Below, in pieces: positions 33,509 through 46,014 of a DNA stretch of 64,000 bases (the first letter of the stretch is position 1; each line of letters opens with the position of its first letter). Origin of the DNA: Anaeramoeba flamelloides (lineage: Eukaryota > Metamonada > Anaeramoebidae); assembly GCA_027625915.1 (NCBI GenBank), contig JANTQA010000036.1:7585001-7649000 (forward strand), read 5' to 3'. A program made the position numbers and the translations under genes. The notes beneath the pieces were generated by a model, which made no database searches, had not been told where the DNA came from, and saw only the letters and a list, made by a program, of their open reading frames with translations.

Positions 33509-34594
33509 TTATCTATTACTTCTGGCAACTCTTTCAATTTCATCTTTCTTTTTAACTGCAAAACTTGTTGAATTTCCTTTGGCTGCATTGATTAATTCAT
33601 CAGCTAAACATTCAGAAATTGATTTGGTATTTCTAAAGGCCGCTTTTCTTGCCTTTGGGTAATTTTAAGCATCATGATTTAATTAATGTGTGGGTGTGTT
33701 TATGAAAGATTGATAGAAAAAAAAAAGAAAAAAATAGGTACATGAGTTGAATTGGTGAGTAATAAAAATGTAGAGAGAAATAGTGTGTATTGAAAAAAAG
33801 AAAGGAAATAAGTAATTCAAAAAAAAAAAACAAAAAAAAAAATTTTTTTAAAAGCAAAGCAAAAATATTCAAAAAAAAAAAAAATAAATAAAAAACAAGA
33901 AACAAGAAACAAAAACTGAAGATTGGGAAACTTACACCAAAACAAAGATAATAGATTCCAATATTTACTCTTCTTAATGGAGAGACATCAACAGCTTGTC
34001 TTCTTGCTCCGCCACCTTTTCCAACACGGGTGGTGTCTTCACGTGGGCCAGAATTGGTAATGGCATCAAGTAAGACTTGGATTGGGTTTTCTTCTGTGAT
34101 TAAATTGATAATTTCAAAAGTGTGTTTAAGGATTCTGATTGCCATCATTTTTTTACCTGCATTTCTTCCGTGCATCATTAAGGAGCAAACAAACCTTTCA
34201 ACAATTGGGCACTTGATCTTTCTGAATGGTTTTACTTGCCATCTTCCAGATGAGTGAGTTAAAAATCTTCTTGAATTTGGTTTCCATGACATTTGATCTT
34301 CAAGAGACATATCAGAGACCTAATAATTATTATTTTTATTTTTTATGATGTACCAAAAGCATAAAAAGGAAATAAAAAAAAAAAAAAATTAAAAGAAAAA
34401 AGTAAGCTCTCGATCTTTTCTTTTTGTTTTTCGAATTGCAAAGAAAAAAAAGAAAAATTTTTAAAAATTAGTATATCACGTACTTTAAGTCCTTCGTAAC
34501 TCCATTTTCCAAAAAGTTTGATCTCTGTGGCTGATTCTAATTCGATTTCTGGTTCTTTTTGAGTTTCAGATTCTTGTTCTTCGTATTGAGTCAT
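33509..34594 (-). CDS. RPS5: 40S ribosomal protein S5 (uS7)
   Basis: Three exons on the minus strand: 34594-34484, 34319-33936 and 33652-33509. Introns are GTACGT...TTAG (164 bp) and GTAAGT...AAAG (283 bp), both in phase 0. The 212-residue product aligns with human RPS5 (204 aa) from KLFGKWS to the C-terminal [14 protein letters not shown]. Conserved landmarks include [40 protein letters not shown] and [18 protein letters not shown] helices (here [14 protein letters not shown]). It is a head-domain protein of the small subunit that binds 18S rRNA near the E site. The start Met at 34594 precedes an acidic Glu/Gln N-terminus. Exon borders are supported by GT/AG signals, phase and uninterrupted homology. 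Confidence 0.97.
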
Positions 34595-35704
34595 TTTTTT
34601 AATTGAGATTGTAAACAAAAAAAAATGAAAAACTTTTATGATTCAGTGAATCGACCTCGATTAAAAATTTACGGTTTATTTTTCCTCTATTTGGAATTAA
34701 TTTGTTATTTATATAAAGAAAAGAATGGTTCTGTGAGTTTCTTCTCTTTAAAGTTCTGATCATTAAAGTATGGAAAGTTTTTTTTTTACCTCTGATTGTT
34801 ATTCTGCAATTTCATTTTTTTAGTGTTTCTTCATTCACTAATATATCCTCTTATCTTAGAACTATTTCAAAACTAAAGCAATATTTAAAGAGGTGTGCTG
34901 TTATAGCTGTTGTTGGGTGTGAGTTTTGGAGATCATCTGTATTGTCTCTCTTTGAAAATTTCGTTTCTTTTGATTTTTTTATTTGTTAAAAATTACTTTG
35001 ATTTTTAAAAAGTTTTTAATTTGAAAAATAAATTTAAAAATTGAATTTTAGTTATATAAAATACTCAAAATGAATTCTACCAAGATGAAATTGTATTAGT
35101 ATATAAAAAAGAATTATTTCAGATCTCTAAGAATACTTATTATTCGATATTTTTTTAGATTTTAGAATGGGATTATTTTCAAAATAAAACCCCTTTATTT
35201 ATAAATTTGAAGAACTGATAGATCTTGTATTTTTCTTCTTATAATTCTAGTAGTATTTGGGATAACAAAATTAAATATAAAATTTTTTCAAAATTAGTTC
35301 ATTATTAAAGAATTGACAAAAAAATTGAGGTCTATCCATTTAGTTTGAAAAAGATCTATGAAAATTAAAAATAATTAATCAAATGCAACTAGTTACCATA
35401 CTCTCTTCATACTAGTTTTTAGTAAATCATTTAAATACTGAAAATAGAATAAGAGAATATTGAAAAGATCAACTTTTTCTCATCAGCTGGGTAATATTTA
35501 AATACGTTCTCGAAGAAATTACCAATTTATTATTCTGATTGGAAATAAAACTTGAAAATATTTCTTAATTTAAAGCGATCAAAACTTGTTGTCAATATAG
35601 AGGCAGAATAAAAAAATATTGGTGGTAATATTTAAGCATTTCTTGAAATATTTATTAACTTACTGTTGGTTTTCAACTTTATAACTCTGAAAAGTTTAAA
35701 AAAA

Positions 35705-36580
35705 AATCAGTCTCCAAATTTTGCATTGTTGAAATACACTTATAAATTAAACATAATTATATAATAAAAACTTTTGAAAAAGGTTTACAAATTTATTTAG
35801 AGATTAATTGGAATTGAAAAAAAAAAAATAAAAGTTTTCAGTAATATTTTTTTCATTTTTTAATTGTAAATTTTTTGATATTTTTATTTGACTTAGTGGA
35901 GAGATTATTTTAATATATTTTTTTAATAGTCTAAAAAGAATCATATTTTTTTTTATTTTAAAATAAAATTTAATTTTTCATTTCAAAAGATATCCCTAAA
36001 TTAAATTGAAAAATTGATTGTTTTCATGCTTTTGGAATATTGTTTATTATTTTATTTTTTTTTCACATTTGAGTTTTAATATATTTTTCTTGTTTTTTTC
36101 TTCTGCAAATTGTTTTAACATTTATTATTGTTTTTACTTAATGTTCACTATAAAGTTCATTCATTGTAAATTATTTCAAAAAAAAAAAAATACCTCAAAA
36201 ATTGGAGTTTTTTTCAAAAGTCTGTGTTTTTGAAAAAGTGGGTGTATTCGAATCTTAATGAGTTCAATAACTATCTTTTATGAATTACATAAAATTTACA
36301 TAACTTTGAAAAAATAATTTACAAACGATGTATAAAGAAATCCGATATGTAGTTTTGGATAACTTTACTTTTCAGAATTTATTATTTTCCTTTTTGTGCG
36401 CGTCATTCAATTTCTAGTTAAATCAGTGTCTAAATGATAAATTTTTGAAATAACCTAATTATAAGCATTATTATACATAACAATTTTGGAAAAGGTTTAT
36501 AGCTTTTTTAGATATTAATAGGAATTGAGAAAAAAAAAAAATGAAAATTTTCATGAATATTTTTTTCATTTTTAATTGGT
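35705..36580 (+). repeat. Pair of diverged direct repeats about 720 bp apart
   Basis: Stretches at about 35705-35865 and 36428-36580 share blocks in the same order, for example AAAAGGTTTA, TTAGA-ATTAAT-GGAATTGA, and AATATTTTTTTCATTTTT. Identity is moderate and the AT bias makes the limits unclear. Confidence 0.35.
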
Positions 36581-37304
36581 AGGTGGAAATATTCTATAAG
36601 GACACAAACAACCATCCTAACAATTAAAACCCTCATTTATTCGTTGAAATAAAAAAATAAAAAATTATAGATTTTTTGTTAAATACTATGTTTGCATTAG
36701 AAATTTAATGTTTGTTGAATTTTAATGAGGTGTTTTATGTTGGTGAATCTAAAAATTTTTATTCAGTATGACCAAAGAAAAAAAATAAATTTTATTTTTT
36801 TTTTTTTCATTTTGGATTTCCAAAAAAAAGAAAAAAAGGATTTGAAAAAACAGTTTTTCAAGAAAAATTCTTCTCTGATCAGCTTTTTTAACCTTGTCAA
36901 ATTTTATAGAATTTTCTTTAATTTTTTTAATTTGGGAATTTTATTTTGAGGGTTTGAAGATTCATATGAAGGATTTAAAAGATAGAAGGCTTTAAAATTT
37001 CGACTAATCTATTGTATTTTCCAAATAAAAATAAGTTGATAAAAGTAGTATATAATATTATCTGATTTTTATATGAAATTATTTATTATCCACCATTTCT
37101 ACAAATAAATATCATTTTTTATTAACTTAAATAATATTTTTTATATATATATAAACTTTGAAATTTCTGCAACTTAATTATAATTTGATTGTTGAGAAAA
37201 AAAAAATCTTTAAAATTTTTACCAAGAAAAATCAATAGTATTTAACTTGTATATAACAATTAGGTTTCTCATACTCCAATAAATCCGAAATAACAATTCT
37301 AATA

Positions 37305-37500
37305 CAGTCAGTTTCACTTTTAAGGCACAAACTTTCAACGAAATTTAAGGCACAAAAAAAATCTCAAATGAAGTCACAAAATTTGGAATTTTTTTTTTTA
37401 CAATTTATTTTTACTAGAATTTGAATTTTGTGCTTTAATTTGAATTTTATTGTGCCTTAAATTTCGTTGAAAGTTTGTGCCTTAAAAGTGAAACTGACTG
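37305..37500. mobile_element. Family A palindromic element
   Basis: A 196-bp near-perfect palindrome from CAGTCAGTTTCACTTTTAAG to GTGAAACTGACTG, TA on both sides. It is the only family A copy in the right two thirds of the window. Confidence 0.9.
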
Positions 37501-39522
37501 TATATAAATAAACCAAAATTTTTTAGTATCCAATAAAGTAGGTTCTATTTTAAAATCAAATTGAGAAAATACACCCTTTGAAAGTATTATCAGGAATATT
37601 ATTCAAAGAAAAAGCACAAAGAATAAAATTCAAAAAAAAAAAAAATGAGAAACTCATAATTACTTTGCTTACATTGTTCTTATTTATTGAGAAAAATGTA
37701 CAATTCAATTAATTGAATTATTAAGATTCATCTATAAAAAACAATTTTAAAGTTAGATTTATTTATTAGGAAATAGTTGAAAATTATATAAATTTTTTAT
37801 TCTAGATAATCAGAATTCTTTTGCATTTTCATTTTTAGAATTCATTCATAAGAATATTCAAGTTTACAGATCATAAAATTTTCTTCTGAATTTTTCATTA
37901 ATAATATACATTTATAATTTTATTTTGATCCAAATTGGATACAATTTTGATGATCAATGTTTCATTTTTAATTAGAATGTATCAAAATGTTTTAAAGGTA
38001 ATTTGAGAAATTTCAAACATAATAATTATGAATTTAGTGATATAAAAACACTTTATCTGTTAGAAAAAGATTTTTGAAATCATTAGAATTTAATTTCAGT
38101 TTTTAAAATAAGGCTAGATTCAAACATCTCTAAAAATGAAAAAAGAAAAAAGAAAAAAGAAAATAAAAAACAAACTATCAAATTAAAACTCAAGTAGAAA
38201 AATACAAATTTATTGTGACAAGGCGAATCATGTGTAGAATTCGTATATAATTATTTATATTTTATTCTTTTTCCATAACTTGCTATTTTCACAAAACCGG
38301 TTTGTATATATTCTCAGGGAATAATAATTACGAATTTCATTGATTTTTTATATATTCTTGTTCTAGGACAAAATAAAAATTATTCATTTAGGTAAATTTA
38401 AAATCATAATTTTTTTTCAGGGACTTTTTTCTACCTTTTCCATGATTTTCATATCTTTCACATCCACATATGAAGTTATAAATACCATAAACCCCACCTA
38501 AAATAGGAATTATTTTAGTTCCTACTACCCCTTTCCACTTTCAAGATTTTTTTGGAGTTTGAAAAAAACAACAATAAACTAAAATTCAATTTTTTAAAAA
38601 ATACTAAATTATATATAAGCACAACATACTTATATAATAATCTAATTTGACAATAATTTTAATTTTTTATAAAATATTGTGAATGATTTGTTTTATTTTT
38701 TTTTTTTTTTTTTTTTTCCTTTTATTAATAGTTTTCTCAAGATAAAAAAAATTATCGATTGATATTTGATTATTTAGAGTTTCTGTAATTCGAAAAAAAA
38801 CAAACAATTTTAATTAATGTTGTATCTATATACTAATCCATAAAGAATAGTTTATAGAACATATAAAAATTTTCGAATGTAATTTTTTATTCAGATCTCT
38901 CTAAAATTTTGAAACCATTTTTTTTTATTTTAATGAAAAATTATTAGTATCAGTATTAAAATCAGAAATACTTTAATTTTTCAATTTGTATTTAAAAATA
39001 ATAAAAAAAAAAGTTATATCAAAAAGATTAAAAAATTAAAATTTTTTTATATGGTAGTTCAGATCAAATGTTTAAAAATAAAAAAAAAAAAAAAACTGAA
39101 GGAAACTTTAAAAAATTACAAAAAAATATAAGTACAAAAATTTAATAAATAATTACAATATTTGATACTTTAAATCTTTTATCAAGAACCAATTGTCATA
39201 TGGATTAGAAATGTTTAATTATAAAAAAAAAAAAAAAAAAAAACTACAATTATTATTTAAATTTTTAAATTAATTCAGAAATTATTAGAACATATAAAAC
39301 AGAAAATAATAATTTATTATTTACAAAATAGAATAAAAATTGAGAATATTGTAATTCCCACAAATAAAAAAAAAAAAAAAAATTAAATTATAAAATAAAC
39401 AATTTTAAAAAATTTTACAAAAATTATATAATCAACACACAATAAAATTAATTAGTGTTTCATAAGAGATAATTTAACTAAAAATGAAATTTAAATGTGA
39501 TTATAAAATTAATTGTTTAATT

Positions 39523-40056
39523 CTAAACTAGATTCCAAAAATTTGGACACATTTTAAACAGTGAAAAGAACATCATTACTGCACTTTAAATTCAAATTGG
39601 AAAGAATTTTGATTTTACAAACAATTTCATTTTTTGTCTTTTTTGTTTTGTTTTCATTTCCTTTTTTGCAGTTATGTAATCTGTTTGGTTAGATCTCGAA
39701 TTTTTTTTCAATGGTTTATAGAAGGTTAGTGTTGAGTTTTTTAAATTGGAAAATCACATACAATTGGTAGATGGTATCTTAACATTTGATGGATCAACAA
39801 TAGTTGTTAAAATTTCAACAAATTTACCAATACATTTTTTGTTCCGCTGGTTTCATTATTTTGGACACACCTGTTTTTATTATTGAGTTTTATATTTTTT
39901 TTCTTTTATTTGGGTTAAAATGATTACTTATTAAAACATTAATACTGGGTAACTTAAATGTTGTTTTATATTAGGTTTGGAAAAATACAATAAATTGGGT
40001 TTTATTTTGCCTATTTTTGATTTTGGGTGTGTCCAAATTTTTGGAACGGGGTTTAG
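39523..40056 (-). mobile_element. Family D element (mariner-like ends), reverse orientation
   Basis: A 534-bp element with ends CTAAACTAGATTCC and the complement of CTAAACCCCGTTCC, each followed by AAAAATTTGGACACA. It matches 14255-14787 throughout. The internal GAACATTTTTGTTCC-like stretch is replaced by TTTTTTGTTCCGCTGG. No coding capacity. Confidence 0.75.
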
Positions 40057-41165
40057 TAATTGTAAAATTTTGTTAACATTTAATATTTTAATGGGATAGT
40101 GTAAAATTAAAAAAAAAATAAGAATAATTTAACTTTTCGATTATTTTTTTAAAAAAAACAGTTATATATATATATATATATGAATTTGGAAAATTATATG
40201 AAAATTCAACAAACTTTCTTCTCAATAATTCAAATCAAAAAAATCACATTTACATATTCTTGAATTTTCTATTTATTACGAAAATCAATCTGAAATCATA
40301 ATAAAACAGAAATCCTCAAAAAAAAATATGATATCAAATCCAGAATATATAATAATAACATAAAATATTTGGTTTTACTTAATCCTTTTAAATTCTGGAA
40401 AGGTGTAAAGTTTTTTGATATAAGAAATAAAAAAAAAATTTAAAAAACTTTTTTTCTATTTTTAAAATTAAAAAAAAAAACCACATTTAACTTTTCTTAA
40501 GTTTTCTGTTTATCTGGTAAATTAAAAGATTTACAAACAAAACATAAAACCCCCAAAAAAACAATTGAAAACACTCTACCCGACTTAATGACACTCCAAA
40601 AAATATTTGACAATAATAAAAACTCAAAAGACATTTATTTAAAACTCAAATATATTTAAATTACCCTTAAAGTTCAAACATTCTAAAATTCCGAAATTTT
40701 ATTAATTGCATAAATGGATATTACTCTATAATAGTAGCGAATGCTGATAAATATTACCCTTTATGTTTCAAATGTGAATAATCAAAAATGAAATTATAGA
40801 AAAATATTTATCATTCTTTATCGGCATAACCTTTATATGAATAAGATAGATTAATATTTCACAAGAAATTTAAAGAAATAAATTTTCATTGAAATAATTA
40901 TTAACCAAAATAGTTTGGAATTATTTTCAAAAAATTAATAATCGTGAAATCTATCATTTCACCCTTAAAAAATTGAAAGGGAATTTAAGTATAAGAACAA
41001 TCTAGAGTGTAATTTAGACTTTTTCAATGATAAAAAATCTGAAATAATTTTTCAGATGTGAATTAATCTGAGGTTATTATTTTTTTTTTCTGATAAATAT
41101 CTTTGACAGTATTTTTTTTTGCAAAATTGAATTTTATAGTCCAAAATTTTGAATGGGGTGGTTAA

Positions 41166-41716
41166 GGTTTACAATCCCTGGAATTTGAAAAAAAGATTAT
41201 CTTGAGTAGGGTGTAGTCACCTGTTATTTTAGTTCTTATCTGATCGATCTTGTGCTTGGTATGGGTTTTAATAGTAGTTCAGAATGGCAATTTTTAATAA
41301 TTATTTTTTTATTCCAAAATCCGAATCGAAGAGTGTAAGACTAATTTATTGGAAGGAAGTTATATAAAAATGTGTTTTGTGGACTGTTGATTGAATTTTT
41401 TGTTTCTATTTGTCTTTATTTCGAGCTTTTTAAAAAAATATTTTTTTTTCATTTAGTTAATTGACAAAAAAGTAAATCAAAATTTCTTTTCTACAACCTA
41501 AAAATCAAAATTTATTCTTAAAAACCTACCAATCTATTAATCTTGCATTCTTCAATTCAGATTTCGAAAAAAAAAAAAAAAATTATCAAAAATTGCCATT
41601 CTGAACTACTATTAAAACCCATACCAAGCACAAGATCGATCAGATAAGAACTAAAATAACAAGTTTCTATACCCTACTCAAGATAATCTTTTTTTCAAAT
41701 TCCAGGGATTGTAAAC
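41166..41716. mobile_element. Family G element, long-TIR foldback with a TTAA flank
   Basis: A 551-bp element with inverted arms of about 140 bp (41166-41305 and 41580-41716). The arms share GGTTTACAATCCCTGGAATT, AAAAGATTATCTTGAGTAG, ATCGATCTTGTGCTTGG and AGAATGGCAATTTTT. TTAA precedes the left end; the right end has decayed to GTAAACTAAA. The 270-bp centre is non-coding. It is the larger relative of the 145-bp copy at 23905. Confidence 0.75.
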
Positions 41717-42240
41717 TAAAGCCATTTTTAACTAAAAATATTATTATGAAGTTTTAATTTCTGATATATATATATAAATTTAATAATAACTCAGCCTTAA
41801 AACTAATATAACAATATTCGAAATCAATCCAATAATAGTATGATGAAATTCTTTAAAAAGGAGGGTTATGTTATTTGAAAATTACTTAATAATAAAAGTG
41901 TAATTAAAAAATTGTCAATTAACTTTTCATAAAGTTTATAATTTCTTTTCTTTTCTTAATTATTTTTTAGGGAGAAGATGAGATTAGTTTCAAAAAGAAA
42001 AATTATTAAGTGTATTCAAACCCAAAATCAAAATTCATCATAATTTCGTTTGCTGAGATTTACATTCAATTTAAAAATCTTAAAAATTTAATATACATGC
42101 AAAGTTCTTCAAAATTATTTATAAAATGAATTTTTCCAAAACCCAAAACTATAAAACAAAAATAATATTTATTAAAATTATTATTAATCATCAAATTCCA
42201 TTACAATATAATTTATAACTCATATTGGTGATTAAATTCC

Positions 42241-42278
42241 ATTCTTAATATATATATATATATATATATATTAAGAAT
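42241..42278. repeat. (TA)n palindrome
   Basis: ATTCTTAA, a run of TA dinucleotides, then TTAAGAAT. The run is a perfect palindrome of nearly 40 bp in the 3' flank of the 1744-residue gene; it is likely to extrude as a cruciform or form a hairpin in RNA. Confidence 0.85.
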
Positions 42279-42423
42279 TAATTCCTTGAAGAATTTTTTA
42301 TTTTTTTTATTTTTGAAATATTCTAAATTCAATATATTTTATAAAAACCAATTAATTTTTATTTTCAATTTGATTATTTTTTGTTTTTCAAATAAAAATA
42401 TTTATTAAAAAAATTTTTTAAGG

Positions 42424-45400
42424 TTATTTCTTTTCACCAAACCCAGAAGAATTGCTTTCTTCGGAACGATTTGAATTTTGACTATCCGAAAGAAAACCAT
42501 CAATGTTTTTTCCGCTATCTAAATTTGAATATTCTGAGAAAGAGAAATCTTCTTGGTCTGATCTTGATGAGAAATTTATTATTTCATTTAATTCTTTTTC
42601 AGATGAAGCTATTGATAGATCCACTTTTTTTTCTTCAGTGTCCCTAATTTCTTTTACATTTTCGCCTCCGCTTCCGCCCCCACTTTCACTTTTATTTTCA
42701 TAAATACCATCTTCTTTTTCGCTTTCAAATCCACTTTCAAAAAATGAGTCTGACTGTGAATTATTATTTTTATTTAAATTCTTTTCTGGATCTGAATCTG
42801 ATGCTGAATCAGAATTTGAAAAATCAAAATCTGAAAAAGAGGATTCGTCTTCAGAATTATTTGATTTTAACAATTCCTTTGTAGAATTGTGTGCACCAGA
42901 TAATTCTTCTTCCTTTTCCCTTTCCTTTTCTTTTTTTTTAATTTCTTTACTTTCTTTCTCTTTTCCACTTTCGATTTCTTTTTCAAAAAAGGAATCTGAC
43001 TGAGAATTTTTATTTTTTTTAAAATTCTTTTCCAAATCCGAATCTGATGCTGATGCCGAATTAGAATCAAAATCAAAATTTGAAAAAGAGGATTCTTCTG
43101 CAGAATTATTTGATAATAACAATTCTTTTGCAGAATTTTGTATATCATATACTTTTTTTTCTTTTCCAATTTCTCTCTTTTTTTGATTTTGATTTTCATT
43201 ATCATTATCATTATCATTATAATCATCTTTATGAATGCGGTCTTCCTTTTCATTTTCATTTTCACTTTCAAATGATGAATCTGATTGAAGATTCGATTGA
43301 TTTTTTAAATCCTTATCTGTTGCTGAATATGATGCTGAATTAGAATTTGAAAATTCAAATTTCGAACAAGAGGATTTATCTTCAGAATTATCATGTTTTG
43401 ATGATTGTTTTGTAGTTTTTTGTGTATTCTTCTTTTTTTCACCTTCTTTTTTATTTTGATCATTTTCAGAATTAGAAACATTTTTTGATCGAGAATCATG
43501 TGTGGGCAAAGGAGGGGGGGGATTTGAAGGTGGCTTTATTGCTTTTATTTTTTTTTCAATTTCATTATCTGAAAAGGATGAGTCATTAAAGATTGAAGAT
43601 AAGGAATTCCCAATAAAATCAAAATTTGAGGATTTTTCTTGTGAAGATATTGATTCTTCATCATTTTCATTATCATAGTTAATATTTTGATATTTTTTTA
43701 AATCAATTGATTCATCATCATCTTCGTCATCAGAATTTTCTTTATTTGTATTATTATGATGAATTTTTTTTTTCTCTTTAATCTTCAAATCCAGGCTATC
43801 ATATGTATCTGTATCTGTATCTGTATTTGTATCTGTATCTGTATTCGTATTCGTATTTGTATTTGTATCAGTATCAACTTGTTTCTTAAATTTCTCAATA
43901 TTATTATTCTTACGCTCATTTTTCTTCTCATTAAGAGTATTCAATTTATATACCGAATATTTCTTTTTTAACTGTTTTTTCTCCCTTATCAAATTTTCAA
44001 TAGAACTACGAATAGCTAACCAAATGTTTTCAGTATGTCTATTTGTAAAATCCCTTCTTTTTGCCTCGGAAAAGAAATAAATGGTAGAAATGATTAATAT
44101 GGTATCTTCCATGCTTTTTAAAGCAATATTAATTTTCTCTGAACCAAGAAATAATTTGGAATTTTTTGATTTCCAAAAATTGATATGAAACTTTTTTTTA
44201 TTATAAAGCTTTCTGCCAATAATTGAAATTAATTTAGGGTCTTTATTATTTAAATTTTTAATTTGTAAATGATTATCTATTGGGAAAGTACAAAGGATTT
44301 TTGAATTGCCAATACCAATTTGTATTGAATTTTTATTGATTTTGATAAATCCCGAAGCCAATGGGAATTGGCGAGCAACAACAACTGAAACTAAAAATGT
44401 TACACCCGAATTACTCCAGTAATAGCCAAGACTCATTTTAATCAATTCCAATTGCTTTTCAAAGGACAAATATTGATTAGAGTATGTTAAGGGCGTTTCT
44501 AAATTGTTTTGATTATTTGAACAATATCTATTGATAATCTTTTTCCAAGAAGATAATTTTAATGATAAATTTTTTTTCGGGGTGATTGGCTCTGGTAATA
44601 CAGAGGTGTCGATATTCTCATAATCAATATAATTTACAATTGGATTTCTCCCAATAATTGAATTAGCATCAAATTGATTAAAGAGTAAATAAAGGTAAAT
44701 TATTATTCTTTTCATTTCCAAATTATTGACTGTGATCATTGTAAAATTTGAGTTTTTTAAATTGAAAAAATATAAGCAATTTAAATCTTTTCGATCAATA
44801 AATAATTTGAAATCTTTTGTTGTCCATTTGGAAGTAAAAATAATATCTTCATTTTTATATTTTTTGAAAAATTCCTCGTAATCATCATCATCATCACCAT
44901 TACCATCACCGTCATTATCATCATCATCATTATCTTCATTATCTTCATCATCATAATTACTACTACCCCGCCTTCTTCCATTATTTACTCGATCCAAATC
45001 TTCCTTTAGATTATTCCCATTATTGCTATAATAATCGTAATCATATTCTTCTGGATAATCATCATAATCATCATCATCATCATCATCACCAATAGTATTG
45101 TAATAATTTTTAGTTTTCTTTTTCTTTCTTTTTTTTTTAATTGAATTCTTATTATTATGCAAATTGATATTAGTGATGGTTTCCAAATTATTTGAATGGA
45201 TATTTGAATCAAAAAAATTAAAACTTTTAAAAATTAAAATTAATCTTTTTTTTTCAAAAATTAAAAACCCCTTCCTTGAAATTTTTTGAAAATTATCCCA
45301 GACTTCAATATTAAATGATGCTCTCCCCAATCTCGCATAATTTGATGCTTTAGTCCAAGGTGTTTTATATTCATTCAAAAATTGTTGAAGAATTTTTTTT

Positions 45401-45652
45401 TTAAAAAATTGGTTTAGTATAGTTAAATCAACATGTTGCCATTGATCAAAAACATTTAATATGAAAAATAATTCTAAAACAGATATTCTATTATTAATTT
45501 TTTTATCAATTTTTTTTTTTAGTTCTTGTTTTGATGCTTTTTTGTTATTTTTTTGATTATTTTTATTTTTTTTATTGTTCTTGCTCTTGTTATTTTTATA
45601 TCTATTTTTATTACTGTTATTGTCCGTTTTATCATTTTGATTTTGTTTCCTT

Positions 45653-45692
<40 letters not shown>

Positions 45693-45967
45693 TATTTTCA
45701 TTTTTTAAATATTGCTTTACCAATAATGGTAAAATATTTGCACTAAAATAGCTTGATGATGATTTTGGTTCAACATTTTCAAGTTTAGTAATTTGATGAC
45801 CTTTTAAGAAATTTAATTTTTTAAATTTCTTTTCTTGTATAAATCTATATATTTTGGAAAATTCGGTATCTATTTTTGCTGGATGAATATTTAGTCTTGA
45901 AGAATCACGAAATAAAGTTTCTCGATAAAATTTTAATTTTTTTTTGTAATTTTTATTATTGGTGCTA

Positions 45968-46014
<47 letters not shown>

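Larger units (their letters stand above)
34595..42423. other. 7.8-kb gene-free region
   Basis: Between RPS5 and the 1744-residue gene no gene was recognised. It holds one family A copy, one family D copy, one family G copy, a weak direct repeat (35.7 and 36.4 kb) and AT palindromes. 37.5-39.5 kb and 40.1-41.1 kb are homopolymer-rich and show nothing identifiable. Confidence 0.55.

Noticed and set aside
33672-33935. Hydrophobic extension of the RPS5 exon 2 reading frame
   Set aside because: It is intron read-through: a GTAAGT donor lies at 33935 and homology resumes in the next exon.
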